Assembly (NCBI GenBank): GCA_001599815.1
Contig: BCIA01000001.1
Span: 3,352,934-3,416,933 of the forward strand
Direction: 5' to 3'
Length of the DNA stretch: 64,000 nucleotides
Source: Furcasterigmium furcatum
Lineage: Eukaryota; Ascomycota; Sordariomycetes; Glomerellales; Plectosphaerellaceae
Position numbers and translations under genes: made by a program. Shown piece after piece: positions 11,203-20,499 of the stretch. The stretch's first letter is position 1, and each line of letters starts with the position of its first letter. Below the pieces are notes generated by a model. That model was not told where the DNA came from. It did not search any database and saw only the letters and a list, made by a program, of their open reading frames with translations.

Positions 11203-13013
11203 ATGTCTCTCGTGGCTTTAGACAATGACCGCAGGTACGCAAGACCGCTGCAAACTCATGTATGGTGGACAAATGTTGACCGAGACACAGGACAAGCGTC
11301 ACTGAGGAAGTCCTGCACCAAGTAGCGGCCAGGAACAACATCACCATCCCTGACCACGATGTGGAAGGATACCTGGCTGTCCTCCAGTCTGCAGAGCTCA
11401 CCTCCGCGACCGTCAACGCACTGCCGGACTACATCGACGAGCGGCTCTTGCCGACGCCCACAGTGGGCGGCGTACGCTCATTCTCTCGCCTCGGGAGCAA
11501 CGACATGAATGCTTGGAGTCACCGGGCCGCTCTCACCGCGGCCAAGCCAAGCTCGACTCTGCTCAAGGGCCGAAAAGTGGTGGTCAAGGACAACATGTCT
11601 GTCGGAGGGCTTCCTTACACTTGCGGGACTTTTCCTCAGCTCCTATCCCGAGACAACGAATATCCCCTGTCTCCAATCGATGCCATCGTCGTCAAGCGGA
11701 TTCTAGACACCGGCGCATGCATCACCGGCACGGCAACTTGCGAGAACTACTCGCTCACCCCCATGTCCTACACCTCCGCCAATGGGCCCGTCCACAACCC
11801 CTGGCTTCGGAACTTCAACGCGGGCGGGAGCAGCAGCGGCCCGGCTTGCCTCCTCGGCCTGAGAGTTGCCAGGAGGTCCGGTGTTCCTGGCCTGGAAAAC
11901 GCTGGCGAGGACATGGACATGGCACTCGGCGGGGACCAGGCCGGGTCGATTCGAGTGCCCGCCGCGTACTGCGGCGTCTACGGGTTGAAGCCGACACATG
12001 GGCTCGTGCCGTACACCGGCATCGCAGGGTTGCTGCCCATGATCGACCACGTGGGCCCAATGGCCATCAGGCTGGACGACATCGCTCTCCTCTTGCAGGC
12101 CGTTGCAGGGTACGACGGCATGGATGGTCGCATGACCCCCGAATCGCCGTTGAGACAAGACGTGCCCTCCTACTACAACGAGCTTCAGATGTTTTCCTCG
12201 CAGCTACAGCGAGAGGGGATGGGAAGACCTCTCCGTGTCGGAATCATTAGCGAGTCACTCACCGGCCCTTACACTTCCCCCGAGGTCGCATGCGTGGTCC
12301 GCGAGGCTGCTTTCAAGCACTTCTCCGCCGCCGGCGCGACGGTCTCGGAGGTCTCCGTGCCGATGCACCTCGTCGGCCCGGCCATCTGGACGGCGTCGTG
12401 CCGGAACCACCTCGGCCTGCTGTGCGCAGGGGCTCGTGTTCCCGACATCCTCACGCACGGCCTGCCGCAGTGGACGCCACGCTGGCCGCCAGACCAGGCC
12501 ATGTTCGAGCTCCTGACGCACCACAACCCGGCCGTCATCCACATCATCCTCGGCGAGACGCTGCTCGGCCAGCGCTTCGGCCCGGGGGCGCAGGCCAAGG
12601 CGCACCGGCACGTGTTCCAGCTCCGCGGGGCGTACGACGACGCCCTGCGGGACTTTGACGTGCTCGTGACGCCGACGGCGCCGGCGGTCGCGCCGCCGCA
12701 CCCGGACATGAGGCCTGCGGCGGAGGGCGGCAGCTCGGTGCTCGATAAGGCGAAGCTAGCGCTCGGGGCGATGAACAACACGTGCCAATTCAACGCCACG
12801 GGACACCCGGCGCTGAGCGTTCCGTGCGGTTGGGCCGCGGCGGGCGACGGGACGGGGAGTAAGCTGCCCGTGGGCATGCAGCTGGTCGGGAGGCGGTGGG
12901 ATGACATGGGCGTGTTGAAGGCGGCGAGGGTGTTCGAGGCGGGGGGAGGCCGGCTCGGCACATGGCCGGGCGCGGGGCAGAAAACCCGCGCTGAAGGCCT
13001 CGGAAAGCTGTAG
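11203..13013 (+). CDS. Amidase-signature family hydrolase
   Basis: Exons 11203-11234 and 11291-13013 give 584 aa; the first exon is only 32 nt (MSLVALDNDR). An in-frame ATG at 11161 would add 14 residues. The Ser-cisSer-Lys triad is visible: Lys about residue 110 in VVVKDN, the GGSSSG loop at about 189-194 and the nucleophile Ser about 230 in GGDQAGSIRVPA. KPTHGLVPYTG and the C-terminal LPVGMQLVGRRWDD also fit the family. An insertion of about 10 residues lies between GGSSSG and GGDQAG. There is no secretion signal, so it is probably cytosolic. It hydrolyses an amide or ester of unknown identity; its place beside the transporter and dehydratase suggests it prepares a catabolic substrate. Confidence 0.93.
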
Positions 13014-13048
13014 AGTAGCGCGAGGCCGGGGAAGCCTGGTGATCAGGG

Positions 13049-13064
13049 CGGAGTGACGGGCCCG
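13049..13064. promoter_or_regulatory. CGG-N10-CCG site before the dehydratase
   Basis: CGG 13049-13051 and CCG 13062-13064 are separated by exactly 10 bases, in the 267-bp gap between amidase and dehydratase. The arms are not extended as in the other two N10 sites. Confidence 0.3.
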
Positions 13065-13192
13065 CGAGTCCGCTCTTTGGCGATCCGCACTGGAGACGGA
13101 GGGTGAGTTCCTCGGCAATGCCAAGGGGCTCTTTTCAATGTTAGAAGAATGGAGACTTCATGGAGACTATTTCTTTCAGCTTGGAGTTTTTC

Positions 13193-13200
13193 TTTATAAT
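13193..13200 (+). promoter_or_regulatory. TATA-like element of the dehydratase gene
   Basis: TTTATAAT, about 85 bp upstream of the ATG at 13281. Confidence 0.4.
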
Positions 13201-13280
13201 GATAACGTAGTCTCAGTTCGTGAGTGTCAGCCCGAGAGCGTAGAGCTTCATCAAGACGGGACTTGGACCTTCACTCAGCC

Positions 13281-15119
13281 ATGGCCAACTCCAAGTCCGA
13301 CTACGACCTCAACACCCCAATCTCATCCGATCAAGGCGGGCTGAGATCAAACTTGCCCGGCTACGGCGACGCTCACTTCAGTCTGTTCCTCCGCAAGGTC
13401 TTCATCAAGGCCCTCGGATACACGGACGAGTCCCTGAGCAAGCCCATCGTCGGCATCATCAACACCTTCTCATCCTTCAACCCCTGCCATGCCAACGTTC
13501 CCCAGCTCATCGAGGCGGCAAAGCGCGGCGTCCTCGCCGCCGGCGGCCTGCCCATGGAGTTTCCCACCATCAGCATCCACGAGGGCTTCTCCAACCCGAC
13601 GAGCATGTACCTCCGTAACCTGATGAGCATGGACACGGAGGAGATGGTCAGGGCCCAGCCCGTGGACGCCGTCGTCATGATCGGCGGCTGCGACAAGACC
13701 GTCCCCGCGCAGCTCATGGGCGGCATCTCGGCGAACAAGCCCTTCCTGCCCCTCATCACGGGGCCCATGATGCCCGGCTCGGTCAAGGGCGTGCGCGTCG
13801 GGGCCTGCACCGACTGCCGGAACAACTGGGCCAAGTACCGCGCGGGGACCATCGACATCGAGGACATCATGGGCGTCAACGAGGAGCTCGCGCCGACGGC
13901 GGGCACGTGTGGCGTGATGGGCACCGCCAGCACGATGGCGTGTATCACCGCCGGCTTGGGCCTGACTGATCTCAGGGCCGGCGCCACCAGCCCTGCGGTG
14001 TCTTCGACGAGGTTGCGGGTGGCGGAGATGACGGGGAAGCACGCCGTTGAAATCCTCCAGGAAAAAGAGGTGTTCAGGCCCCGGCAGCTCCTGGCGTACG
14101 AGAACTTCCTGAACGCGATCATCGTGCTTCAGGCGATCGGAGGGAGCACGAACGCCATCATCCATCTCATGGCCATCATCAACAGACACCCTGATGTCAA
14201 GGGGCGCATCACCCTGCGTACCTTCGATGAGATCGGCACCAAGACGCCGCTGCTTGTTGACCTCAAGCCGAGCGGGAGCAACTATATGACGGACTTCCAC
14301 AACGCGGGAGGAATGCTGGCACTGATGCATACCCTGCGGCCGATGCTCTACCTGAACGCGCGGGCATACACCGGCCAGACCCTCGGGGAACTTCTCGACC
14401 AGACGCCCTTCGCGCCCTTCGAGTATTCCAGCCGCATCATCCGGCCGCTCGACGACCCCCTGCACCCGTCGTCAAGCCTGGCGGTCCTCCACGGCAACCT
14501 CGCTCCTCGGGGCGCGGTCATAAAAGCCAGCGCGTCGAAGGACAAACGCCTGCTCGAGCACCGCGGCCGGGCGTGCGTGTTCAGGGACAGCAGGGACCTC
14601 GCCGCGCGCATCGACGCGGACGGCCTGGATGTGACGGCCGACTCGGTCCTCGTGCTCCAGGGCATCGGGCCCGTGGGGAACCCGGGCATGCCGGAGGCCG
14701 GGCTCATTCCGATCCCGCGGAAGATGGGCCGGCGGGGCGTCACGGACATGCTGCGGATCAGCGACGGGCGCATGAGCGGCACCGCAGGGGGGACGATCTT
14801 GCTGCATGTTTCGCCCGAGGCGGCGGACCCGGCGTCGGTCTTGGGGATCGTGCGGGACGGGGACTGGATCACCTGCAGTGTTTCCAGCAGGGTGCTGCGG
14901 CTGGAGGTGGATGATGCGGAGATTGAGAGGAGGATAGCAGCTCGAAGGCTGACAAAGTCGTCTAAGGTGGATGAGAGTGTAGAGAATACGGGCCGGGATC
15001 CTTGGGAGACGAGGAAGACGGAGCGTGGGTACCAAGGGCTATACGAGAGGCATGTGAACCAAGCAGACGAGGGCTGTGACTTTGACTTTTTAACCGCTGA
15101 TGGGCCAGGTCGGCGGTGA
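13281..15119 (+). CDS. IlvD/Edd-family dehydratase, sugar-acid type
   Basis: Intron-less 612-aa protein starting at MANSKSDYDL (context agccATGg); an in-frame ATG 57 nt upstream is less likely. Three conserved Cys for a [2Fe-2S] cluster are present: C69 (NPCHAN), C137 (GGCDKT) and C210 (GTCGVMGTASTM). The SDGRMSGT motif lies near the C-terminus. RNLMSMDTEEM and the lack of a mitochondrial presequence match aldonic-acid dehydratases (arabinonate/xylonate type) better than the mitochondrial branched-chain enzyme Ilv3. It would convert an aldonic acid or related dihydroxy acid to a 2-keto-3-deoxy acid. Substrate and subfamily are inferred from memory of motifs, not from a tree. Confidence 0.92.
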   Translation: MANSKSDYDLNTPISSDQGGLRSNLPGYGDAHFSLFLRKVFIKALGYTDESLSKPIVGIINTFSSFNPCHANVPQLIEAAKRGVLAAGGLPMEFPTISIHEGFSNPTSMYLRNLMSMDTEEMVRAQPVDAVVMIGGCDKTVPAQLMGGISANKPFLPLITGPMMPGSVKGVRVGACTDCRNNWAKYRAGTIDIEDIMGVNEELAPTAGTCGVMGTASTMACITAGLGLTDLRAGATSPAVSSTRLRVAEMTGKHAVEILQEKEVFRPRQLLAYENFLNAIIVLQAIGGSTNAIIHLMAIINRHPDVKGRITLRTFDEIGTKTPLLVDLKPSGSNYMTDFHNAGGMLALMHTLRPMLYLNARAYTGQTLGELLDQTPFAPFEYSSRIIRPLDDPLHPSSSLAVLHGNLAPRGAVIKASASKDKRLLEHRGRACVFRDSRDLAARIDADGLDVTADSVLVLQGIGPVGNPGMPEAGLIPIPRKMGRRGVTDMLRISDGRMSGTAGGTILLHVSPEAADPASVLGIVRDGDWITCSVSSRVLRLEVDDAEIERRIAARRLTKSSKVDESVENTGRDPWETRKTERGYQGLYERHVNQADEGCDFDFLTADGPGRR

Positions 15120-16178
15120 GAGTTAGCTTCAACGTCGACTCCTTATACTTAGTTGTATTTTAAAGGCTCTTCACTTTGGTATTGCGTTCAACATGGATCC
15201 TTTACCAACTTCTTAAACCAGACCTACTCTGATGGGTTTTCTCTGGGAGAACCTTTTGGCAACTGCTAGGAAGGAAGATACTTCATCTTCTTTCAGCCTT
15301 TGTAGACTAATCTTCAAGAATACCTCGAGAAAGTACAGCGTACTCAGTAGTTTGACGCGACCGTTATGCAGGAGCCCAATTAATACACTCTATGTTATAC
15401 TTGCTACAACGAGACGTAGCCTTTACCTGATCAAGATTAAGATAGAAGTTAGGGGCGTAACATAGGCTGAGTTTATTTTATTATGGGACTTTACTATCCG
15501 CAACGGTAGTCAAGATCACTAGTCAAACAACAAGTGTATCTCTTGAGCTTTTTCAATGATGTACTACTCAAAGGTGCTCGCAATAGCTATCTACAGTGTT
15601 AGATTAACTGATATCTGAGCTCAGCGGCCCCCGTGGCTTGCCCTGGAAAAGGAAAACGGGTGGCGTCTAGCCGCCCCCCCTAATACCATGCAGCATTGTG
15701 CTTCGCTGTAGATAGCCGTGGTGGTGATGTGGGAACGGTGCTTAGTTATGCCCTCCCTCCCCTATGTATGAGCCGCCTGCAAAAACGTGATGCACCGCGT
15801 CTTTTACGAACTAACGGTGCTATCTAGATGGCGGTGTTTCTACCCCTGAACTAAAAGTCTCCGAACTTGAGGTCTAGACTATGGCGGAGTTCCGTACGGC
15901 TTGGTTTGTCCCGGTGTGATAGGATGCTATAGTAGTGAGTATCGTGAATAATTATGGCTGGCTGATGAACCTTCCTCGCCTGTCGAAGATGAATAGAGAA
16001 GTATAAAGTGCTGTGCTAAGCCGCTGACGGTTAAGTAGATAGACTTATACCTTAACGGCACCTCCTACTAGAGCCTTCCCCTTTGACTATACTTAAATAT
16101 AAATAACTTTCTACTACTAAAGCCTACTAAAGTATTATACGCCTTATCTTAATCCTCCCGCTTTTGCTCTGGTCTAGC
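15120..16178. other. Gene-poor, TA-rich region
   Basis: No credible gene. Base composition drops sharply against the flanks and TA dinucleotides become frequent, most strongly around 16070-16150. This is probably the edge of a decayed repeat. Confidence 0.5.
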
Positions 16179-16541
16179 TAGATCCTGGGCGCCCCCTACC
16201 CTAAGGCCGAGGCTAAGGCCGTTGAGCTTAAGGCTCTCGCTGATGCTATTAAAGGCTAGCTTTATCCTTGCTAGTAGTTATCCCTGATTGATATGGTCGC
16301 TGGGAATATCTTCGCCGCGAGGGATGTCTTCTAGGGGTGTATGAACGGTATCCTTAATGATCTTAACGGCCTTCTGCTAGGCGGCTAAGTAGGTATCTCT
16401 AAGTAGGCATATATTAGCTAGTTTACTTTGTAATGGGCTTAGCTATGCTATAGCCTGTTGGATATTGCTAACGGCCTGAGGTGACTGGCCGCTGCTGCTT
16501 GGGCTGGGCAGCTAATTCAGAATATTCCATGGTAGTGGCGT
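16179..16541 (+). pseudogene. RIP-like dead coding remnant, probably transposon-derived
   Basis: One frame reads a protein-like sequence (GAPYPKAEAKAVELKALADA, later DMVAGNIFAARDVF) broken by about ten stops, nearly all TAG or TAA where CAG or CAA would fit. Conversion of CpA to TpA is the signature of repeat-induced point mutation. The reading frame itself is kept through the stops, so the decay is by transitions rather than indels. The family of the original protein is not recognised. Confidence 0.6.
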
Positions 16542-17397
16542 GGCACACCATGGGACATGCTGGCGAGATGGAAAGGCTTCCGAAGCTTTACAGGGTGGAC
16601 AAGTGGACTAGTCTCAGTGTTAATTGATACTTCTTTAGGATGACTAAGCGCCGCGGTCTGGATACATTGTGTCCAGAATCCAGGCCATGAGAAGACAGTA
16701 GAAAGCGGCCAGCGTAGTCCAGCTCACCACCTGCACTCAGCCGACCGCGGAGGCAGCTCAGCTTGAGCCATTCCCATAATCACTTAGACTCGCCACATGC
16801 CTCTATTGAGCCTCAAGTCCCAAAAAGAGGCATCTCACCAGGCTGATTTGCTCAGTTCTAACGCAGTGAAATGAGTTGCTGTAACTAGGTAGGTCGCCGT
16901 GCTGGGGCGGATACAATAGCAAAACATATCTCTGAACAGCAATAAGCAAGACACGAGATGAAGATGGCAACAAATCACTGCAAAGGTGCGTCTTCAGCTC
17001 CTCCATCGGCCACCCTGCCCCGCCGCTTTACGCCCACCGGGAGGGTGATTGGAAGCGTGATCTGGGTGACTAGGGTGACTTCTCCGTGACGATAACTAGT
17101 GCTAAGAATGCCCGAACCGCGAGCCTAAGTCTCTCGCCGTTGTTGTGGACGGGGCCTTCCCTGCCCCTCCTCGTGGCGGTTCGAGCCGTGTGGTTCAATA
17201 CGAAGGCATCTGCATTCTTATGAAGGGTAACCTTGATGTGTACTGGCTGTTATTCTATCACAACATAATACAACACCTCAACACTAGGCTACGCTTCGTG
17301 ATCGTCATTATGCTAGACACTGGCGACTAACGACTCGCCGCGATCACTCGAGAGAAGATGAACGGATACGTTCCCGATAAGCACTCTCGAGATGATT
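16542..17397. other. Intergenic, no gene seen
   Basis: Mixed composition and short frames only. Nothing recognisable was found on either strand. Confidence 0.45.
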
Positions 17398-17600
17398 CTC
17401 TTCGTCAGATTCCTGACTCCGCTGCTGCTGTATACGGCCAAGACGGCGCCACTGAATGGCGTCCGAATTGCGTCGGTCTCATCATCCACGTCGGCAGACC
17501 TCGCTCCTAAGCCGTCCCTCGACTTTGAAAACATAGATTGCCACATCCAGGAGAGAAACGGCATAAAGTGCACCAGGTCCAAGTCGGGAAACTCATGGAC
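17398..17600 (+). pseudogene. Short-chain dehydrogenase/reductase fragment
   Basis: The frame reads LFVRFLTPLLLYTAKTAP, VRIASVSSSTSADLAPKPS, LDFENID and KCTRSKSGNSW. This is the part of an SDR from helix 4 to the catalytic YxxxK segment. The catalytic Tyr position is Cys (C-TRS-K), and neither the N-terminal NAD-binding glycine motif nor the C-terminal half was found nearby. It is a truncated, inactive copy in the gene-poor tract. Confidence 0.65.
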
Positions 17601-17838
17601 GCTTCCGAGTTTCAGTGATAACATCCGGACAGGGTAGTTCACTTCGCGAGCGATTCATAACTATACTATGGCCTATGCTAAGTCATACGGGGGCTTTTAG
17701 GCAGTTCTGGGTTGGATATTTCAGTTTCATTCCGAGATCATCCCGAAAAACTTCCGTCGGAAGAGTCCCCTACTCCCTTTGCGCTAGTGTCCAAGGTCGG
17801 TCGGAGCTCTGGAACCTTTGCCAGTTCTCAAGGCCAGT

Positions 17839-18117
17839 TCAGCCGCCTGTTCTGGACCCCCTCCCATGATTCCGACCATTTTCCCCCGACGGGTCGTGGA
17901 TTCCGCACAGTCCAAAAGAGCAGGGTCCCTGAAACAGCATCCACCTGTAGCCGGGGTTCTGGCCATCGATCTCGCCGCGGAATACCAACGGCATCACTCC
18001 CACGGGGCACACGCCCGGAATCTTGATATCCGCAAGGTGGTGCTGGGTGTTTATAATCCTCGTGACGGAGACGCATCGTCCCGTGGACGGGTTCCAACGC
18101 GAGAGGTAGGCACAATC
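17839..18117 (-). other. Possible exon or gene fragment, unrecognised
   Basis: An open frame on the minus strand with protein-like composition (VSVTRIINTQHHLADIKIP, VCPVGVMPLVFRGEIDGQNP, several Cys) begins just after a TATAG that could be an acceptor and ends at a TGA. There is no initiating Met near the start and no partner exon was found. It could be a remnant or chance. Confidence 0.25.
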
Positions 18118-19174
18118 CTATACTATAGTACAGGGCACAGCGGCCTTAGTACCAAAACCGTAGTGGTACTTGTGGAGGGTGCTCTGATCGATGGGTATTG
18201 GTTGTGGATCGATGGATTGGTTGACGCAGCTTATACCGAATTCAACGTCAACAACAGCAGCACGCCTCAAGGCCTTCAGTTTTAAACGCGCGAGGGACGT
18301 AGGAGCCAACAGAGGCTCCGAACCCTTTTTACATTTCAGCCCCTTAGTAGTGTGTTCCTATCTCACTTATTACCTAGATAGAGCCAACCAGAGCATTGCC
18401 CCGCGTCCTAATTTAATGTTGTTGCCCGAGCACCACCCTCACACCACAGGTTGGTGATAAGACACATAAAATGCCGGTTATATTATGGTAACCCTCCGGG
18501 TACTCCTCTGCATGAGCACACATGTAGGTTGGCTTGGCTGCACCGTGGCAGAATAGCCGATAGTCCATCCCCGGGCCAGGCCGGTCCTCCGGGGAAACAG
18601 GCCACTGATGCATTGCATCGCGTCTGATGAAGCACAATCCCTGTCCTCAGGCTCCCACCCAGACATCACCGCTCGCGTTATCATGCCTCATTGAAGCTGC
18701 AGAGTCTGTGATAGTCTCGCAGGCAGCATGGTCCCCTTTCGATTGCGCTGTCTGTCCTCCACCAGTGTACCTACTAGACGGTCCAGGAAAAGGACCCAAG
18801 GAATTATCTGATTGTCTGATGCCTCTGGAACCGAGTATTTTGACTCTGGTTGCCCTCTTTTCCCTCACATTGGAAGAATGAGCCAAGCCGGCCCCCTCAG
18901 CTGTTCCTGTCCCTGAGCGGCACAGCACATCCGGGGCCAAATCTAACCCAACAAAGCAACTGAACCAGTGCCCGGCGCTTCCTCGCCGACCAACATACAT
19001 ACACGATATGTGAGTTCTGAGGCGCGATTTGACTGTGCCGCTTCCTGTGGTCATGAGACTGAATACCTGATTCGACTGACGGTCCCAGCTGCTTGGGTCA
19101 AGAGAGGGGGTTCGCCGATATCGAAAGAGGGCGGAACAACACGGAGTATGCGTGCCCGATAGACCTTTGCTGGG
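18118..19174. other. Intergenic, no gene seen
   Basis: Only short overlapping frames without known motifs occur. The last part is the upstream region of the effector candidate. Confidence 0.4.
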
Positions 19175-19182
19175 TATAAAAG
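19175..19182 (+). promoter_or_regulatory. TATA box of the Cys-rich secreted protein gene
   Basis: TATAAAAG, about 190 bp before the ATG at 19363. The intervening leader is CT- and CA-rich, typical of highly expressed fungal genes. Confidence 0.6.
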
Positions 19183-19362
19183 GAGGGTTGGGAAATCACC
19201 TGGACTGCTCCAAGATTCAAAGTCTTTGGACATCGAAACAGACACCCACGCATCCTTGGCCTGGCCTCAACTCTGAAAGCCCACATCATCTTCAACCTGA
19301 CATTCCATCTCCCTCTCTTACAGCCTCTCATCTCGCATCTCAGATCTTGACAAACACACACT

Positions 19363-19722
19363 ATGAAGTTCTGCACCATCCTCGGCCTCCTCGCCTTCCA
19401 AGGCATCACCGTCTCCGCGATCCCTGCACTCAGGGAGGACCAAGACACATCTCTCAACCTCAGTCCCCTGGAAACCAGGGCCGAGTGCTGGTTCGGGAAA
19501 TCGGTGGGCTGCAGCAAGTCCGGGTTCTGCTGGAAGACGTGCCCGGGCAGCCGGGCGGGAACATGGTGCTGGCTGGCCTGGGACGGGGGCAACGGTGACT
19601 GGCTGAGCTGCAAAGGGGACCCGAACGCAGGACAGCGGTACTGCGAGAGGATGGCGGCCGATACGAGCCAGTTCAAGTGCGGCAGAGGGAGCTGCAATGC
19701 CTGTGGATGCAAGTGTCACTAG
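19363..19722 (+). CDS. Small cysteine-rich secreted protein, effector candidate
   Basis: 119 aa without introns. A signal peptide of about 19 residues (MKFCTILGLLAFQGITVSA) is followed by a short propeptide-like stretch ending ETRAEC. The mature domain has 12 Cys in about 80 residues, with spaced Cys (GCSKSGFCWKTC) and a closing run SCNACGCKCH. It is Trp-rich (WFGK, TWCWLAWDGG). An even Cys number and small size suggest a disulfide-stabilised apoplastic protein, such as an effector or antimicrobial peptide. No family is assigned. It is isolated in a gene-poor tract near RIP-like sequence, a common setting for effector genes, and has a strong TATA box. Confidence 0.85.
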   Translation: MKFCTILGLLAFQGITVSAIPALREDQDTSLNLSPLETRAECWFGKSVGCSKSGFCWKTCPGSRAGTWCWLAWDGGNGDWLSCKGDPNAGQRYCERMAADTSQFKCGRGSCNACGCKCH

Positions 19723-20499
19723 AGAGGAGTTGGCCGAGGGTGTGTTGGTGACAGTAGAAGACTTGAGGTCGTTTTCCTGGTCGCTTCCTGAATGTCGAAT
19801 TTGGACTGCTTTGTCAATGACCAAAAGAATTATGAATACAAAAAGGAACGCTTCTACAAAAGAGTCTCAACATCACTGGGGCCCTGCCCTGCCTGCTCGC
19901 TTGGTCGATGTTCACGACTGGTCGTTCATCTGGTTGCACCCGTCAGGGGCGAAAGAGGCCGAGATCGTCGGGATCAGCACTCGGCGGCGCCAGCCGGGCA
20001 TGGTCCAGAACTTTCCGAACAGTCAGGGCGCCAGGAATGGTTGGATGGCTGGCTGCAGCCCCCCTGGAGTCAATGTCCGGCAAGGGCGTAATTCAGGGGA
20101 TTGAAAATTCCTCAGGTTGGAGTTCACGATGCTCCCAACGGAGGAATTTGCTGAGGTCGAGAATGAGGGCCGGAAGAGGAGAAAACGCCCCTGACGTAAG
20201 ACCGCATGCAAAGGTAGCATTTCTGGGGGGGAGCCCCCGCGTTAGTCGGTACCTAAGTCGCCAGCCAGGCAGGCATGCTTCCAAAGTACCCCCTAGCACC
20301 TCGGCTGCCCCACCTAACGGCATTGGCGAATGGATGCTTTGACAATTGATGGAATCAGTTCGTGACTTTCGCCTTTCCGCTCTTTGACCTTTTCTCCTCC
20401 AGCTCCTCGTCACCACCCCACCACCACCCTCCGTCAGATGGGCAGCTCATCCTTTCCCTCTTTCGCCGCCAACATAGGTAGTGCTCATCACTTATCACC
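19723..20499. other. Intergenic, no gene seen
   Basis: The region holds the effector 3' flank and the promoter of the amino acid transporter, which has a CT-rich leader just before 20500. The short frames here are not supported. Confidence 0.45.
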
